Below are positions 31,483-42,287 of a DNA stretch of 64,000 nt, piece by piece; within the stretch, counting starts at the first letter, position 1; each line of letters begins with the position of its first letter. This stretch comes from Pyronema omphalodes. Lineage: Eukaryota; Ascomycota; Pezizomycetes; Pezizales; Pyronemataceae. A model generated the notes under the pieces. That model had not been told where the DNA came from. It ran no database searches and was given only the letters and a program-made list of their open reading frames with translations. A program made the position numbers and the translations under genes. The stretch is taken from positions 806,001-870,000 of the forward strand of contig JAJJXM010000013.1 of NCBI GenBank assembly GCA_024516155.1, read 5' to 3'.

Positions 31483-32985
31483 ATGTCCGTCTGGTTGTCA
31501 TCGAATGCGAATACCGAATTCCCGCGGATTCTACGGGGTGACTATTTGTTTATTTATATACTCATAAGATACCTTTTTGATCGGTTCCTTCCTCTCTCTC
31601 GTTGTGTCTATTTTTTCCTGCATCCTGAAATTTCATTATACCGCCCCAATGAAAGGCGTGGGGATATCTTGGTCTTGCTGAGGTACTTTCTTCATGCTTC
31701 ATTCTTAGAGTTTTGGCACCATCCGTGGATAGTCTATTATGCGGTATTATATCTCATCCCCGGCAACGGGGGTTTGATAATTCATTTCTTCCTTGAATAT
31801 CTGGCTTATGATGTTATACCCGGTTTGCTTTCGGGACTTGGTATGCTGGTTCTGATTGATGGTATCTTTCTATCTGTAAAGAAAGTTTGCCGCGGACAAT
31901 CTCGTTTGGTATGGTGGATGGGGAAGGTTTGTCTATACATCGCGATGATAGTTTGCGTTATCATTTCCGGATGTTTGGGCTACGATACTTTAAATATCCT
32001 GCTGGGTCGTGCAGAGTATCAGCACGACAAGACCCTGCGTTCTCCTCGCTCGTCGCAAACCAGCATGCGTAAGCTAGCCTACCCTATCCCAGCTTCTTAT
32101 ACAACCTCACTAATCAATGCCCTAGTTTCTCTCATCGGCAATCTCTACATACCCCTCCTTCTCTCCTCGCTAAACCTCCCCTCCCCTCTAACCCCCCAAA
32201 ACCTAACCGCCCTACTCCTATCCCCGTTCTTCCTTCAATCCACCGACGTCACCTTCCACCTCCTCCTTCATCTTCTCGATATCCCTATCCTGCAATCCTA
32301 CAACCACCAAACCCTCCAATGGTCCTCCTCCTCTCCAGTCCCCGAAATCCTAAAATTCCCCGTCTTATTCCCCCTCTATCTCCTCTCTGATACCATTCTC
32401 CCGTACATCACCCATATCCTCCGCAACATCCCCCCCACCATCTCCAAAGCGTATCTCCACCATCTCCACCCCTATCTCCCCCCTCCCCTTGCAAAGCACC
32501 TCTCCGTTCTCTCCCACCGCGCGCCATTGAACCTCTTTCCACGAAATTCCCCCATCCTAACCCTCACCCCCTCTCCCTTCCTGAACCACCTTCTCAGCGC
32601 CCTCGTTATATTCCTCCAGCACCCGCCCCTCTACCGCGCCATCTTCTTGCTCCCAGGAATCTACCTTCTCCGGGGCGACGATATATTCCATCTCTCCTCC
32701 CTGCTAGATAACCAAACCATCCCCTGCACGGGGGAAAACTTACCGGGGGATGTGAAATTTGTGGTTGCGTACATGCTCATGGCGGTGGTTGGTTGGGGGA
32801 TTGTAAGGGCGGTGTTTGGGAGGGATTGGGAATCGGGGATCAAAGATGAGGGGGATGATGTTTATAGGGGTATACGGATTTCGGTTTGGGTTGCAGCGTT
32901 TGGGAGTGTGGGATTAGCAGTGGTGTGGATGGCGTGGTTGGTGCATTGTTGGTTGGTGAGGGTGACGGCTTGGGCGGTGGTATAG
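31483..32985 (+). CDS. polytopic membrane protein, unknown function
   Basis: A single-exon frame of 500 residues starts at ATG 31483 (MSVWLSSNANTEF). About nine or ten hydrophobic segments are visible, for example YLFIYILIRYLF, IVYYAVLYLIP, LGMLVLIDGIFL, VCLYIAMIVCVIISGCLGY, LLLHLLDIPIL, FVVAYMLMAVVGWGIV and a C-terminal ISVWVAAFGSVGLAVVWMAW. A loop of about 40 polar residues (HDKTLRSPRSSQTS) splits the N-terminal from the central block. No family was recognised. The coding strand is C/T-rich through 32100-32725 and turns G-rich abruptly at about 32727. The frame stays open across this change, which supports real coding. No signal peptide is obvious beyond the first membrane segment. Confidence 0.72.
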   Translation: MSVWLSSNANTEFPRILRGDYLFIYILIRYLFDRFLPLSRCVYFFLHPEISLYRPNERRGDILVLLRYFLHASFLEFWHHPWIVYYAVLYLIPGNGGLIIHFFLEYLAYDVIPGLLSGLGMLVLIDGIFLSVKKVCRGQSRLVWWMGKVCLYIAMIVCVIISGCLGYDTLNILLGRAEYQHDKTLRSPRSSQTSMRKLAYPIPASYTTSLINALVSLIGNLYIPLLLSSLNLPSPLTPQNLTALLLSPFFLQSTDVTFHLLLHLLDIPILQSYNHQTLQWSSSSPVPEILKFPVLFPLYLLSDTILPYITHILRNIPPTISKAYLHHLHPYLPPPLAKHLSVLSHRAPLNLFPRNSPILTLTPSPFLNHLLSALVIFLQHPPLYRAIFLLPGIYLLRGDDIFHLSSLLDNQTIPCTGENLPGDVKFVVAYMLMAVVGWGIVRAVFGRDWESGIKDEGDDVYRGIRISVWVAAFGSVGLAVVWMAWLVHCWLVRVTAWAVV

Positions 32986-34051
32986 TGGATGTGGGGGGAA
33001 TATGGTGAGCAGGTTTTGGGAGGAAGGTTTATGTGAACTTGCAGCGGACGATGAGTGTAGAGCCGAGGGTTATTGGTTAGTCTTAATTCCCGGTGTGGTT
33101 TGATAATTTATATACATATGTTTCATAGCTAAATAGAGCAGAGTATAATTAGGGTGTTCTCATTCATCATTGATCAAACCTCAGTATACATAAATCCTGC
33201 CATACCTCACAAACTTCTGCAGCTTTATTTTGTTCAGATATCGACAGTATATAATAGGAAAACTAAAAATCAAAACATTTACTCAAAGATTCTGAAACCA
33301 AAACTCGAAGGCATACCGCTACAAGATGCCGAAACCTCAACATCTCCAAATCCTCAGTGCCATAATCCGAAATAAAAAACAAGGAAACGAGTCAATGGAG
33401 AACAACAACAAAAAAGCGACCACGGCAGGACTCGAACCTGCAGCCTTTGCCTTAGGAGGGCAACGCTCTACCATTGAGCCACGAAGCCGGAATGTTAGCT
33501 GCGTTGACAGTTAACGTTAAATATATACAATTATTGCTGTATTAGAAAGAATTCAGGCTCGGGGATATATGGCCGGGACCGCCGGGTACCACATACAGGT
33601 GGGATTTAGATTCCGTTTTATCCACTATTTCTGTTTTCTCTTCAAACAAATAGATTTCCCACATCATTTTCATTGTCTTAAATAGAGTCTGTTGAATAAT
33701 GATATTGATGTTTGCTATTTGATGATCGACGTCACAAAAATAACTTTAAGCCCAAAAAAAAATTGAACTGATGTCTATATCGCTATCGCTATTGCTGTTA
33801 TGCGCCAATGAAAAAAAGAAAGAGAAAATGTCAGATAACCCAAGAACAAAAATATATGAAAAGAACAACCAAAAAGAACAAAGAAACAAAGAAACAAGGA
33901 CTCCAAGACACCTTTATACCCCTATCCCGTCATAACATATTCTATCCATTTCAGTCCCAGTGCAGTCGCATCCCCACCTGCACCCCTCAATCCCCGTTAC
34001 GGCCACAGTTTTACAACCTCACGCTTATTATTCTCCAATCTATCATCTTCT
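32986..34051. other. intergenic stretch with a tRNA gene
   Basis: Converging 3' ends of the membrane protein (plus) and the 34052-36390 gene (minus). Apart from the tRNA at 33417-33488 it is AT-rich and shows no gene. Confidence 0.6.
33417..33488 (-). tRNA. tRNA-Arg (anticodon CCT)
   Basis: Read on the minus strand it has a D-arm GCTC-AATGGTA-GAGC. The anticodon stem TTGCC/GGCAA encloses the loop CTCCTAA, giving CCT. A five-base variable loop and a T-arm GCAGG-TTCGAGT-CCTGC follow, with a good B box. It has no intron and is 72 nt long. The acceptor stem is imperfect: GGCTTCG against CGTGGTC gives one T-T mismatch and two G-T pairs, whereas the other arms are perfect. It is probably functional, though the acceptor suggests a changed or decaying 5' strand. 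Confidence 0.85.
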
Positions 34052-36390
34052 CTACTCCATCTCATCATCCCCCTCATCTCCCGACTCCGTGTCATCCTTC
34101 CTCCTTTTAAAATCCCTGCCCACCTTCTCCCTGCCATTCACCCTCCCCATCCCCGCCCCGCCACACCAAGGCGGCGTCCCCCTTAACCTAGGATTGACCC
34201 AATACTCTACATCCCCTCTCCACTTTGTCCCCTCTTCAGCCTCCTCCCCCACAACATCCCTTAAAATCTGCAGTACGCAATAAACCATAACCCACCTTCC
34301 TTTGCGTGCTGCTTGTGGATGGATTTCTGTTGCTGGAATTGATTTTTCATGGTGCACGAAGGATTCTTGTAGGGGATTTGCGTGGGGTGTGTCGTGTAAA
34401 ATGGAGAGATTGCTGCTGGTGAGGAAGGAGAGTGCTAGTTCCGCTGTTGTGGGGCGTGAGAGGAACAGGTTGGTTTTATTCTTGGTAGATTTGGGGTTGG
34501 TGGAGATAGCAGGGACAAGGGGGAAGGGATGGGGGATTGGTGGGAGGTTGCAGGAGGAGTCGAAGGAACTCAGGATTGCGGAGATGGGTAGGAAGTCGTC
34601 ATCGATGTGGATAGATTTATCTCTGCGGTTAACGATGTTATCCCCCTGCCAGACCGAGTCGCGATCAACAAGGTATGCATAAAGCATTTCAAAGTCCCTT
34701 AGTAGAAGCATATAAAGACTTCTGGAGACCTTTCCATCCTGTGGGGGCCAATTCCCAGCACCTAGTTGTTCGGCATAATGTTTGTTTAGACATTTCTGGA
34801 AGCGGTCGAAAGCAATCCGCGCGGGGGATCCAGATAATGATTCCGGCCATATATCTCCGAAGTTGAAGCCACAGATCTGGGAATCTGCGTTGCTGACTCG
34901 AACTTGGATTTCTAGGGATGCGCGGTCAATTAGGGCTTTGGTTATGGGAGAAATGTCGCGCCAGCATGGGAGGAGTTGCAGGGAGGATAGCATTCCGGTG
35001 CAGTGTACGAAGCCTTCCCGCCAGAGAGTGGTGAGGGTTTCTGAGGTCTCGGAGGGAGATTGGTTGGTGGTGGTGGTTAGTAATTTTATTGCGCGTTCGG
35101 AAAATACTACGAGACCTGCAGCGCCTTCGGGCCAGTTGCGGACGTCGTCGAATTCTCGGGTGAGGAGATAATTCAGGATTAGATTGAGGGAGTTTATGGT
35201 TGCGGTTGGTGAAGTGGGACGTTGTGATGTGTTTGTACCGGAGTTGAAAAATGCTTCAATGTCAGAAATTGGTCGGTCTCCGATACAGTATTGGGATGAG
35301 GCACTGGAAAGATATTGTTCAGTGCGTTCCAGTAGATCTATTAAAGTCTGTCCGAAGGTTATTCCGACTAGTGATTTATTACATAATACTGCGAAGAAGT
35401 TGCGGGTTGTAAGATGGTGTCTATGTTGCATTATATTATCGAGCCTCGATGGTGTAGGGAAATAGAGTCGGTATGTTATGCCATCTTCGGAAGCATTTTG
35501 TGTTTGTGTCGTGGTGGAACGTGATGACGTCATAGAATCTTGTGTCTTTGTTCGATGCAGCTGATATTCATAATCCATGCGCTGCTCTCTAAAGTGAGGT
35601 TCTTCTGAGATCTCATTGTATGATTTTGGTGGAGGTTGATCTTGTTGTAAATATTCATCGAGTAAAGAGATAAGATACTGCGATCCGCTATTCCGCAGAG
35701 CAGCAGAGCGCAGTCTAAACGACGGTTGAGGTGTCGGTGGTTTATACAAGCCCTGTGGATTTCGTGATGGTAGAGGTTTATGGGTAAGATAAACCAGTGT
35801 ATCTCCATCCGGATACCACAATTCGAGATCCTGTTGTCATTGTTAGCTCGTGGGTCAGCAACGATAGGGTAACGGGGCACCTTTTTTCCACTTCCAGCTC
35901 CATCCCATAGCTCTCCTCTACTTCCACTTCCCTCCCATCTTTGTAAATCGATACGTTCTTCTGCCATCGCAGCTATTCCCGCCATACCACCAGACCCAGC
36001 AGAGCCATGACTTGCACCGGATAATCCACCCCCCAAGCCGGTATAAAACCTCGTGGAACCCGCATCGCCACCTTCTTTCCGCTGACTGCCATTGGTTAAT
36101 CTTCCCCTTAATTTCTCACTCTGAGCATCGAAAAAGCTGCGAAGGGTTCCTTTACTGATTCGTTGCGGCGGCGATGATTGTAGTGAATTTCTACTCGACG
36201 ACGAGCCGGAAATAGAAGAAGCGCTTGGCGTCAACAAACCGCCCGAACCGAGGCGTGCTCCTCCGAGTCCGCCTATCCCGGGCCCGGGCCGACGATCCTT
36301 TTGTTGATTCTGGTTCGGATGCGATGGGCCGCCATTTGCAGCAGTGATTTTATCAAGCTTTGAACGCGCACGAGCAGAACGTTGAGCCAT
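34052..36390 (-). CDS. conserved-type fungal protein with a WYPDGD motif (possible BTB-like domain)
   Basis: Two exons on the minus strand: 36390-35881 and 35830-34052 (763 codons). The 50-bp intron ends ACAATGACAACAG; its donor GTGCCC is weak, but the frame is kept exactly. The first 170 residues are low complexity (Gly/Ser-rich, basic start MAQRSARARSKLDKI). After the junction comes DLELWYPDGDTLVYL, then FRLRSAALRNSGSQYLISLL. This pattern resembles the first strand and helix of BTB/POZ-like domains in fungal proteins, but I am not certain. The remaining 500 residues look globular and mainly helical (FFAVLCNKSLVGITFGQTLIDLL, LNLILNYLLTREFDDVRNWP). There is no signal peptide or membrane segment. 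The function is unknown. Confidence 0.75.
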
Positions 36391-39300
36391 AGCTGTATAA
36401 GATAAAACTCAGCTAAGTAAGAGAGTTTCTTTTGAATTCGAAAAAAAATTCCGCGGATGTTGTTGCTAGTTTAATATATTCCCGACGGAAGAAATTAGGA
36501 ACTATATTTTCTTCGGAAGCCAGGTTGATTTGCTTTGCTTTGCTGATGGGCTGGGATAGGTGATTCCACAGATAGGGCTGGAATGGCGTGCGATAAGGCT
36601 CCTTTGGTGTAATATGCTGCTGCTGTCGCTGGTATGTAAATCCTTATAAAAGTAACATTGATGCCGTAAAGATTCACACTGACTGAACAAAGTGTAAATG
36701 CAGTCTCTCTGTTCAAAGGAAAAAACAGAAGCTGGACAACAAAATGCGACGATAGCTAAAAAGAAGAAGAGCACAATGGCGTTGAAGAAAGAACCGACGG
36801 ACAAGCAATCGCGCGGACTTGGGCGGAGACCGACCGATAGGTAGGGGTTCTGTGTGTGTGAGGTCGGCGACTTCGGTTCTCCGCAGCACCAGGCAGGCCT
36901 GCCGCCATGAACTCTACTTCTGACGACTCCAGACAAGACAAGTACGTCACCCGTGCACCAATCCATGCCATGAGACGGAGCAGCATAGAAGTTCCAAAGG
37001 CATGTATTCTTTCAGTGCAAAGTAAACAAAAGTGCAAAAACAGCAGGATATTTGCTGGTTTGTTCTCGTCGGCGACTGTTGGTAGGCCAGGCGTCTGACA
37101 TGCGATCCTCAACGTGAAGTCTTCTCTGGCGGCGGTTGAGTTGAGTCGAAGACTGCGCCATACACTAGCCCCCATACACTAACAGATGTACCCTGAGACG
37201 ATCTCTTGGCAACTCCTTGGCGTGGGAAACAGTCGTCCGAATCATCCGCTAAACCACAAACAGGGAAGTCCACTCTTGTGCAACCCATCTGATCTGATGT
37301 GTGGGAGTCGCCGACTCGGAATTGCCCTGCAGTGTTGCGAACCCACGCACGCACGGCAACCGGGCAGACATCCAAGGATCGGCTTCTGGAACCGAACGGC
37401 GACCTGGGAATTATGGAAATTATGGGGAAATGGGGAATATAGGGATAATCAACAGCTGTAAAATTCTAGTAGGCACAGCTCGCAACACAACGCACGCAAC
37501 TGTCGGACCTGACACGACATCATCGACTTGATAATCAAGACTTCCATCCGAACAAAATATCCGTGTAAGTCGAGATAGAGAATCTAACAGGTGTATGCCC
37601 TGGCAGTGCAAGATAGGGATAGAGAATGAACGCCGTTTGATATGTACATACTCGTACACAAGGCAGCTCAGGGCCCGAAATTTAACCGTTAACATATTGG
37701 GTATACAAGTAGCATATGTGTACAGTATATCAGCACATCACGCATATGACACCATAACATCATCTGGATATACCATATTACAGAATTATGGAATTACAGA
37801 GATCATAAACAACAAACCCCTCATACCTCATAGGGATAACCTATCCGGCTCTAGGAGCGCAAAACGTTTGTGTTATGTACGGTACTTACACACAGACAAA
37901 TCCGCAAAGTATACCCGAAGCAGCAGAAGTCAATCAGCAATCATCCATATCATACAGTATCTCGAGTCCATACATATATCAATACCTATCTCTGTTTCTT
38001 TTTGTGTTACACCAGGAAGTCCACACTTCTCTAGCTTCCGTCGTCATCGAAGATCTTCGGGAACTTTTCTCCCCCGCACAGTATATATATAGAACGCATA
38101 TTGACAGATAGATACATAGATACAAGTGGGATAGATAAGCGTTATCGTTATGTACAGCATATCTATGTACCTGGTATGTATGCATGTACGACTTCAGACT
38201 CAGATGAGACACGAGACATGGGACTTGCCTACCTGCTGCCGCTGTTGATCCTTGGGACCTGTCATGTTGACGTGTCTTGGCAAGATATAGATATACAGGC
38301 AATCTTGTTATGATGTGCCTCCCCAGCACCACCCGCCCCATAGGAATGGGCTGCATCATTTTGGTTCGCGTTATTCTCGTTATTCCATTTATTCTATTTG
38401 TTCTTGTTATTCTCGTTATCGTTGTTGGGGTATCATCCATACATACCCGTTGCTTGTGAGATATGCAAGATTGTAACATTGATGACAAGTAATCTTGATT
38501 TGGAATGATGGTATGCGGAGCCCATACCTATGGTGCCATATACCGACTACGGCAACGGCAGAGCAGCGGTAAAATCAATGATAATGGAATGACAACGGCG
38601 ATAACTGCTATCCTGAGATCATAGGCATATGATGGACGATATATCCTCACATGCTCTCGAGATATAATAACTTCATCACCACTACATCTTATCCCCCAAA
38701 ACATTGTTCAGATATATATGTCTATATCAACAGAATAAACACAATATCGTTGGTTTCGTGGGGGGCATTTAACAGACGTGCTATAGCTAAATTCTACCAT
38801 CAAGACTTGAAGCTTCATGATTGATACAGGGCTGTGAGTTGTTCTTGTCGGGTTTAGTTATCCATAGGTTTTATCATGAGGAGACAACGTGACCAATATT
38901 AATGCTACGTGTATACACGAGCATACTGGGATACAATAGATAATAAGATACACAATGATGGAATGCTGGAAACAGATTGAACTTGCTGTTGCACCCTGTT
39001 GCGTGGTGACAACGATACAACGTTACCAAACCCTTGGCTGCTTCTGCGCTTTGGAGGATAAAGATGAAACCATTGGCCTTTCTAGTTTCTTATCAATAGA
39101 GATACCACGGTCTACGGAGGCGGATACAACCGCTTCCATGGTGCATAACTGCTATACCGCTATGTACGTTCATGGGTACGGGTGCAACCTCCACCAAACA
39201 GTAACAACGTAACGTTAAGACAGGTAAAGCAAGGCACATATCTATCACATATCTATTATCTGCGTCTCTATTACCTATCGGTTGTCTATCTATCTATGAA

Positions 39301-40893
39301 AACCCCGTCAAGTTTCAACTCCCCCATAGATATCTATTGACGTAACACCCAGAACCCATCACGCATTATATTCATCGTATCTCTTATCAATAATAAAACC
39401 GGAATAAGAAAATAAAAGAATAACTTGACGCTATGGTGCATTCGTCTGCCTGTCTTCCTTTTGACACTGTACAATTTGGCCGAAGATATAACGATTGGGA
39501 TCTTCTCTTCGCTGTGGAGATGAGGATTGTAATAAGGTGTTACACCGCAGTACTGAGTTGATGGGATAAAATCCTTGAAGATGATAATAACAGGACGAGA
39601 GGATACCAAATCCTGGGTGATGATGGGACATGGAAAATGGACTTATTTATCAAGATATGTTTGACCTTAACGGAATGCTCTTGATTTGACTTGAACTTCC
39701 TGGCTCGCTTTGACCTATCTATTCGTATTCGTCTTGAAAGATCTTGTCCATCACTATTTTGCGCTAGATGTATATTGTATATCTGTTTTAATATAAGGGT
39801 TTGTATAGCGACGAAGAGTCGACAAAAAGCCCCCCGAAATTGGTAAAGACGAAAAGAATGATGAGAAAACAGACAGCATCCAGGATAGACCTTGAAGTAA
39901 TTGCAGGACCACGATACTGTCAATCTAGCATCGGCTATCACGCTCCGGCCTTCCATCGAGGTTCGATCAGTTCGTGAAGATCGATACCATTTATGCCAGC
40001 CTCGACGAGAAAGCTACTGGAAATAGGTCAAAAATACACTTTTTGAAGATTAGTGCAGATGTCGAGTGGGAGATATATCATGGTATTCAACCAAAAAAAG
40101 AGGGTAAATACCCACACGAATATGTCTCAATAGAAACCAGGCATGAGCCCATCCACGGTCAATTATCGTCTCTTCTTAACACAAATAAGGCCGTAGGTCA
40201 TAATATGATTAAACAAAGCTAGGAGAAATGCTTGATCGAAGGGGTGTTCAAGATCAAAGGTCGTTTGGGGTCTGTAAATTCATGATTCAGAAACTATCAC
40301 TCGGACTAATCATCCTGGGTTTCCTGAAGTTGACCACGGCAATACAACAGCCAAGGTTTCATACCACAAAATAGATGTGATGTCATCTTTATTCAGAGGC
40401 AGATGAAGTCGTTCAACTATATGAAAGTATAAACTGAGTTTTTTGTTTTTCAGCACCCCGTAGAGCGCCTAATGCGGTAGCGAAACTCCGTCGCATGGGT
40501 AAAACATATGCTCACAATGAACTTTCTCGGGGTCTAAATAGGCAAACCCATTATTCCAATCGTTAACGGCATGGTAAGAATAAGATAAGTTCACAAAGGA
40601 GGCCGCGATTTCATGTAACACCGTTCGGGAGGTTAAGACTGTTGAGCGACACACGATCGCTTAGAGATGAAACTGAAATTCTGCTTTCACCGCTCAAACT
40701 CCATCTTCCACGCCTTACTCTTCGTGAATAGGGCTTTGATGAATCATGGCCAGCCAGCGGATCAGTATACTTATTTATCGAATGTCGTCCATATGCGCCT
40801 TAATTAATTATCTTCTTTTTTAGAACCCAACTCATTACAGTAATCGCATGCATCGCGAACCCACCCGCATCACCTTCTGCATCACCACTCAGC
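36391..40893. other. 4.5-kb gene-free stretch
   Basis: Lies between the start of the minus-strand gene at 36390 and the 3' end of the GAL7-type gene. It is AT-rich with GATA/TATC-like short repeats (38090-38150, 39240-39300) and many short frames on both strands without features. It may hold a long promoter, 5' UTR or non-coding RNA, but nothing in the sequence proves this. Confidence 0.5.
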
Positions 40894-42116
40894 CTAATTT
40901 CCCTCACTCTCAGCCTCCTCCCTATATGTTTTCTCCCCGTCAAGCTCCTTCAATCTCAGTGCCGCCTGCTCTGGCGTGATATCTCTTTGTGGCTCAGCGA
41001 GCAACTCATACCCAACCAAAAACTTCCTCACGGTAGCACTCCTCAACAATGGCGGATAAAAATGCAAGTGTAAATGGCAGCACAGTTCCTCCTCCTCCGT
41101 CGCATTCAGGGGCGCTTGATGAAGCCCCATACTATACGGAAAGCTAGTTTTAAACAAATTATCATACCTTTTCGTGCACTGACTCAACATCTCGGCAAGA
41201 TCATTCCTTTCTTCATCTGTCAGTCCCGCTATGGATGCTACTTCACGTTTAGGTAACACTAGCAACTCGAACGGCCAGATTGCCCACCAGGGGCAGAGAG
41301 CCACCCAGGTATTGTTCTCAAATACAATTCTCTCCCTCTTTTCAAGCTCTAGGGTAACATAATCCACTAGTAATCCCCGGCCGTGTTTGGCTTTGTACTC
41401 CCGCATGTTGTGGAGTTCGACGGCGATCTCTGTGGGGAGAGAGGAGGTGCACCATGCCTGTCCGTGGGGATGGGGGTTGCTGCAACCCATTGCGGAACCC
41501 TTGTTTTCGAAGAGTTGGAGGTATGTGTATTGTTCCTTAGGAGCTACTATTCCTAACTCTGCGGACTTGCTGGTGTTGAAATATTTATGAGCTCGGGGAA
41601 GATGGGACGTGTATAAAGCGGCCCATGTCTCGATGATGCTTAGAAGTGAAGCTGAGGGTAAATCGGCGAGTGTGAGGTTGTGAGAGGGGGAGAAGGTGAT
41701 GACATAGCAACGGCCTTTAACGGCTTCGGCTTGGAGGAGGAGAGGGGATAGGTCTGAAGAAGATTCGGCTGGAGGTGGGATATATGCCGGTTGGTCTTCT
41801 TTAACAGCGGAGTAGTCATTGATGAAAATGTAGGTGCTTTTGTAGTCGGGCATAACATCCCCAGTAGCGCGGCGGTTGTTGGGGCAGAGGAAACACGAGG
41901 GATCATAGGCGGGAAGGGTGGATTTGGCGGGTTCTTCTTGAGCTCCTCTATCATTACGGATTAGTTATTGTATAATACAATTGTGTGGTTTCTTGGAAAA
42001 GTTCATGCATACTGCCAGGGACGCTTTGTACGATGAGGAGAGACCAGAATCCATGAGCCGGTCAAGAGATTAAAACGGCGGTGGGAAATGTCGTCGAGGA
42101 TTCTTTCATCTGACAT
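40894..42116 (-). CDS. GAL7: galactose-1-phosphate uridylyltransferase
   Basis: Two exons on the minus strand: 42116-42013 and 41947-40894 (385 residues). The intron is 41948-42012, with donor GTATGC and acceptor GATAG. The first exon ([19 protein letters not shown]) carries the family's N-terminal signature, continuing as [12 protein letters not shown] across the junction. CFLCPNN is the zinc-site Cxx[12 protein letters not shown] contains the active-site H-P-H, whose second His forms the uridylyl intermediate. The C-terminal half has [15 protein letters not shown] and the HLHLHFYPP histidine strand. The enzyme exchanges UMP between UDP-glucose and galactose-1-phosphate in the cytosolic Leloir pathway. 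Length and motifs are normal for the family. No other galactose gene is nearby in this window. It is transcribed divergently from COG4. Confidence 0.95.
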
Positions 42117-42287
42117 GGTGACAGTGTTTTTTTAACGAGTAAAGTTGCACGTAATTGGACCAGGGAGTAGAGGGTATTTATTATTTCTTGCGGGGCTTGG
42201 ATAATTTAATATTCCAATGTTCGGTGACGTCGCATGAATTAGGCGAGACGCGGATAAACTCAACGCGGGGTCCTTCGGATAAATTAC
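42117..42287. promoter_or_regulatory. divergent promoter region GAL7/COG4
   Basis: Only 171 bp separate the two start codons, so both promoters must share this stretch. No clear TATA box or canonical Gal4-type CGG-N11-CCG site was seen. Confidence 0.6.

Noticed and set aside
34302..35465. Plus-strand frames opposite the two-exon minus-strand gene
   Set aside because: Antisense shadows; the minus strand gives one continuous protein with a frame-preserving intron.
38090..38160. GATA/TATC-like short repeats, considered as a microsatellite or regulatory array
   Set aside because: Too irregular and short to call a tandem array.
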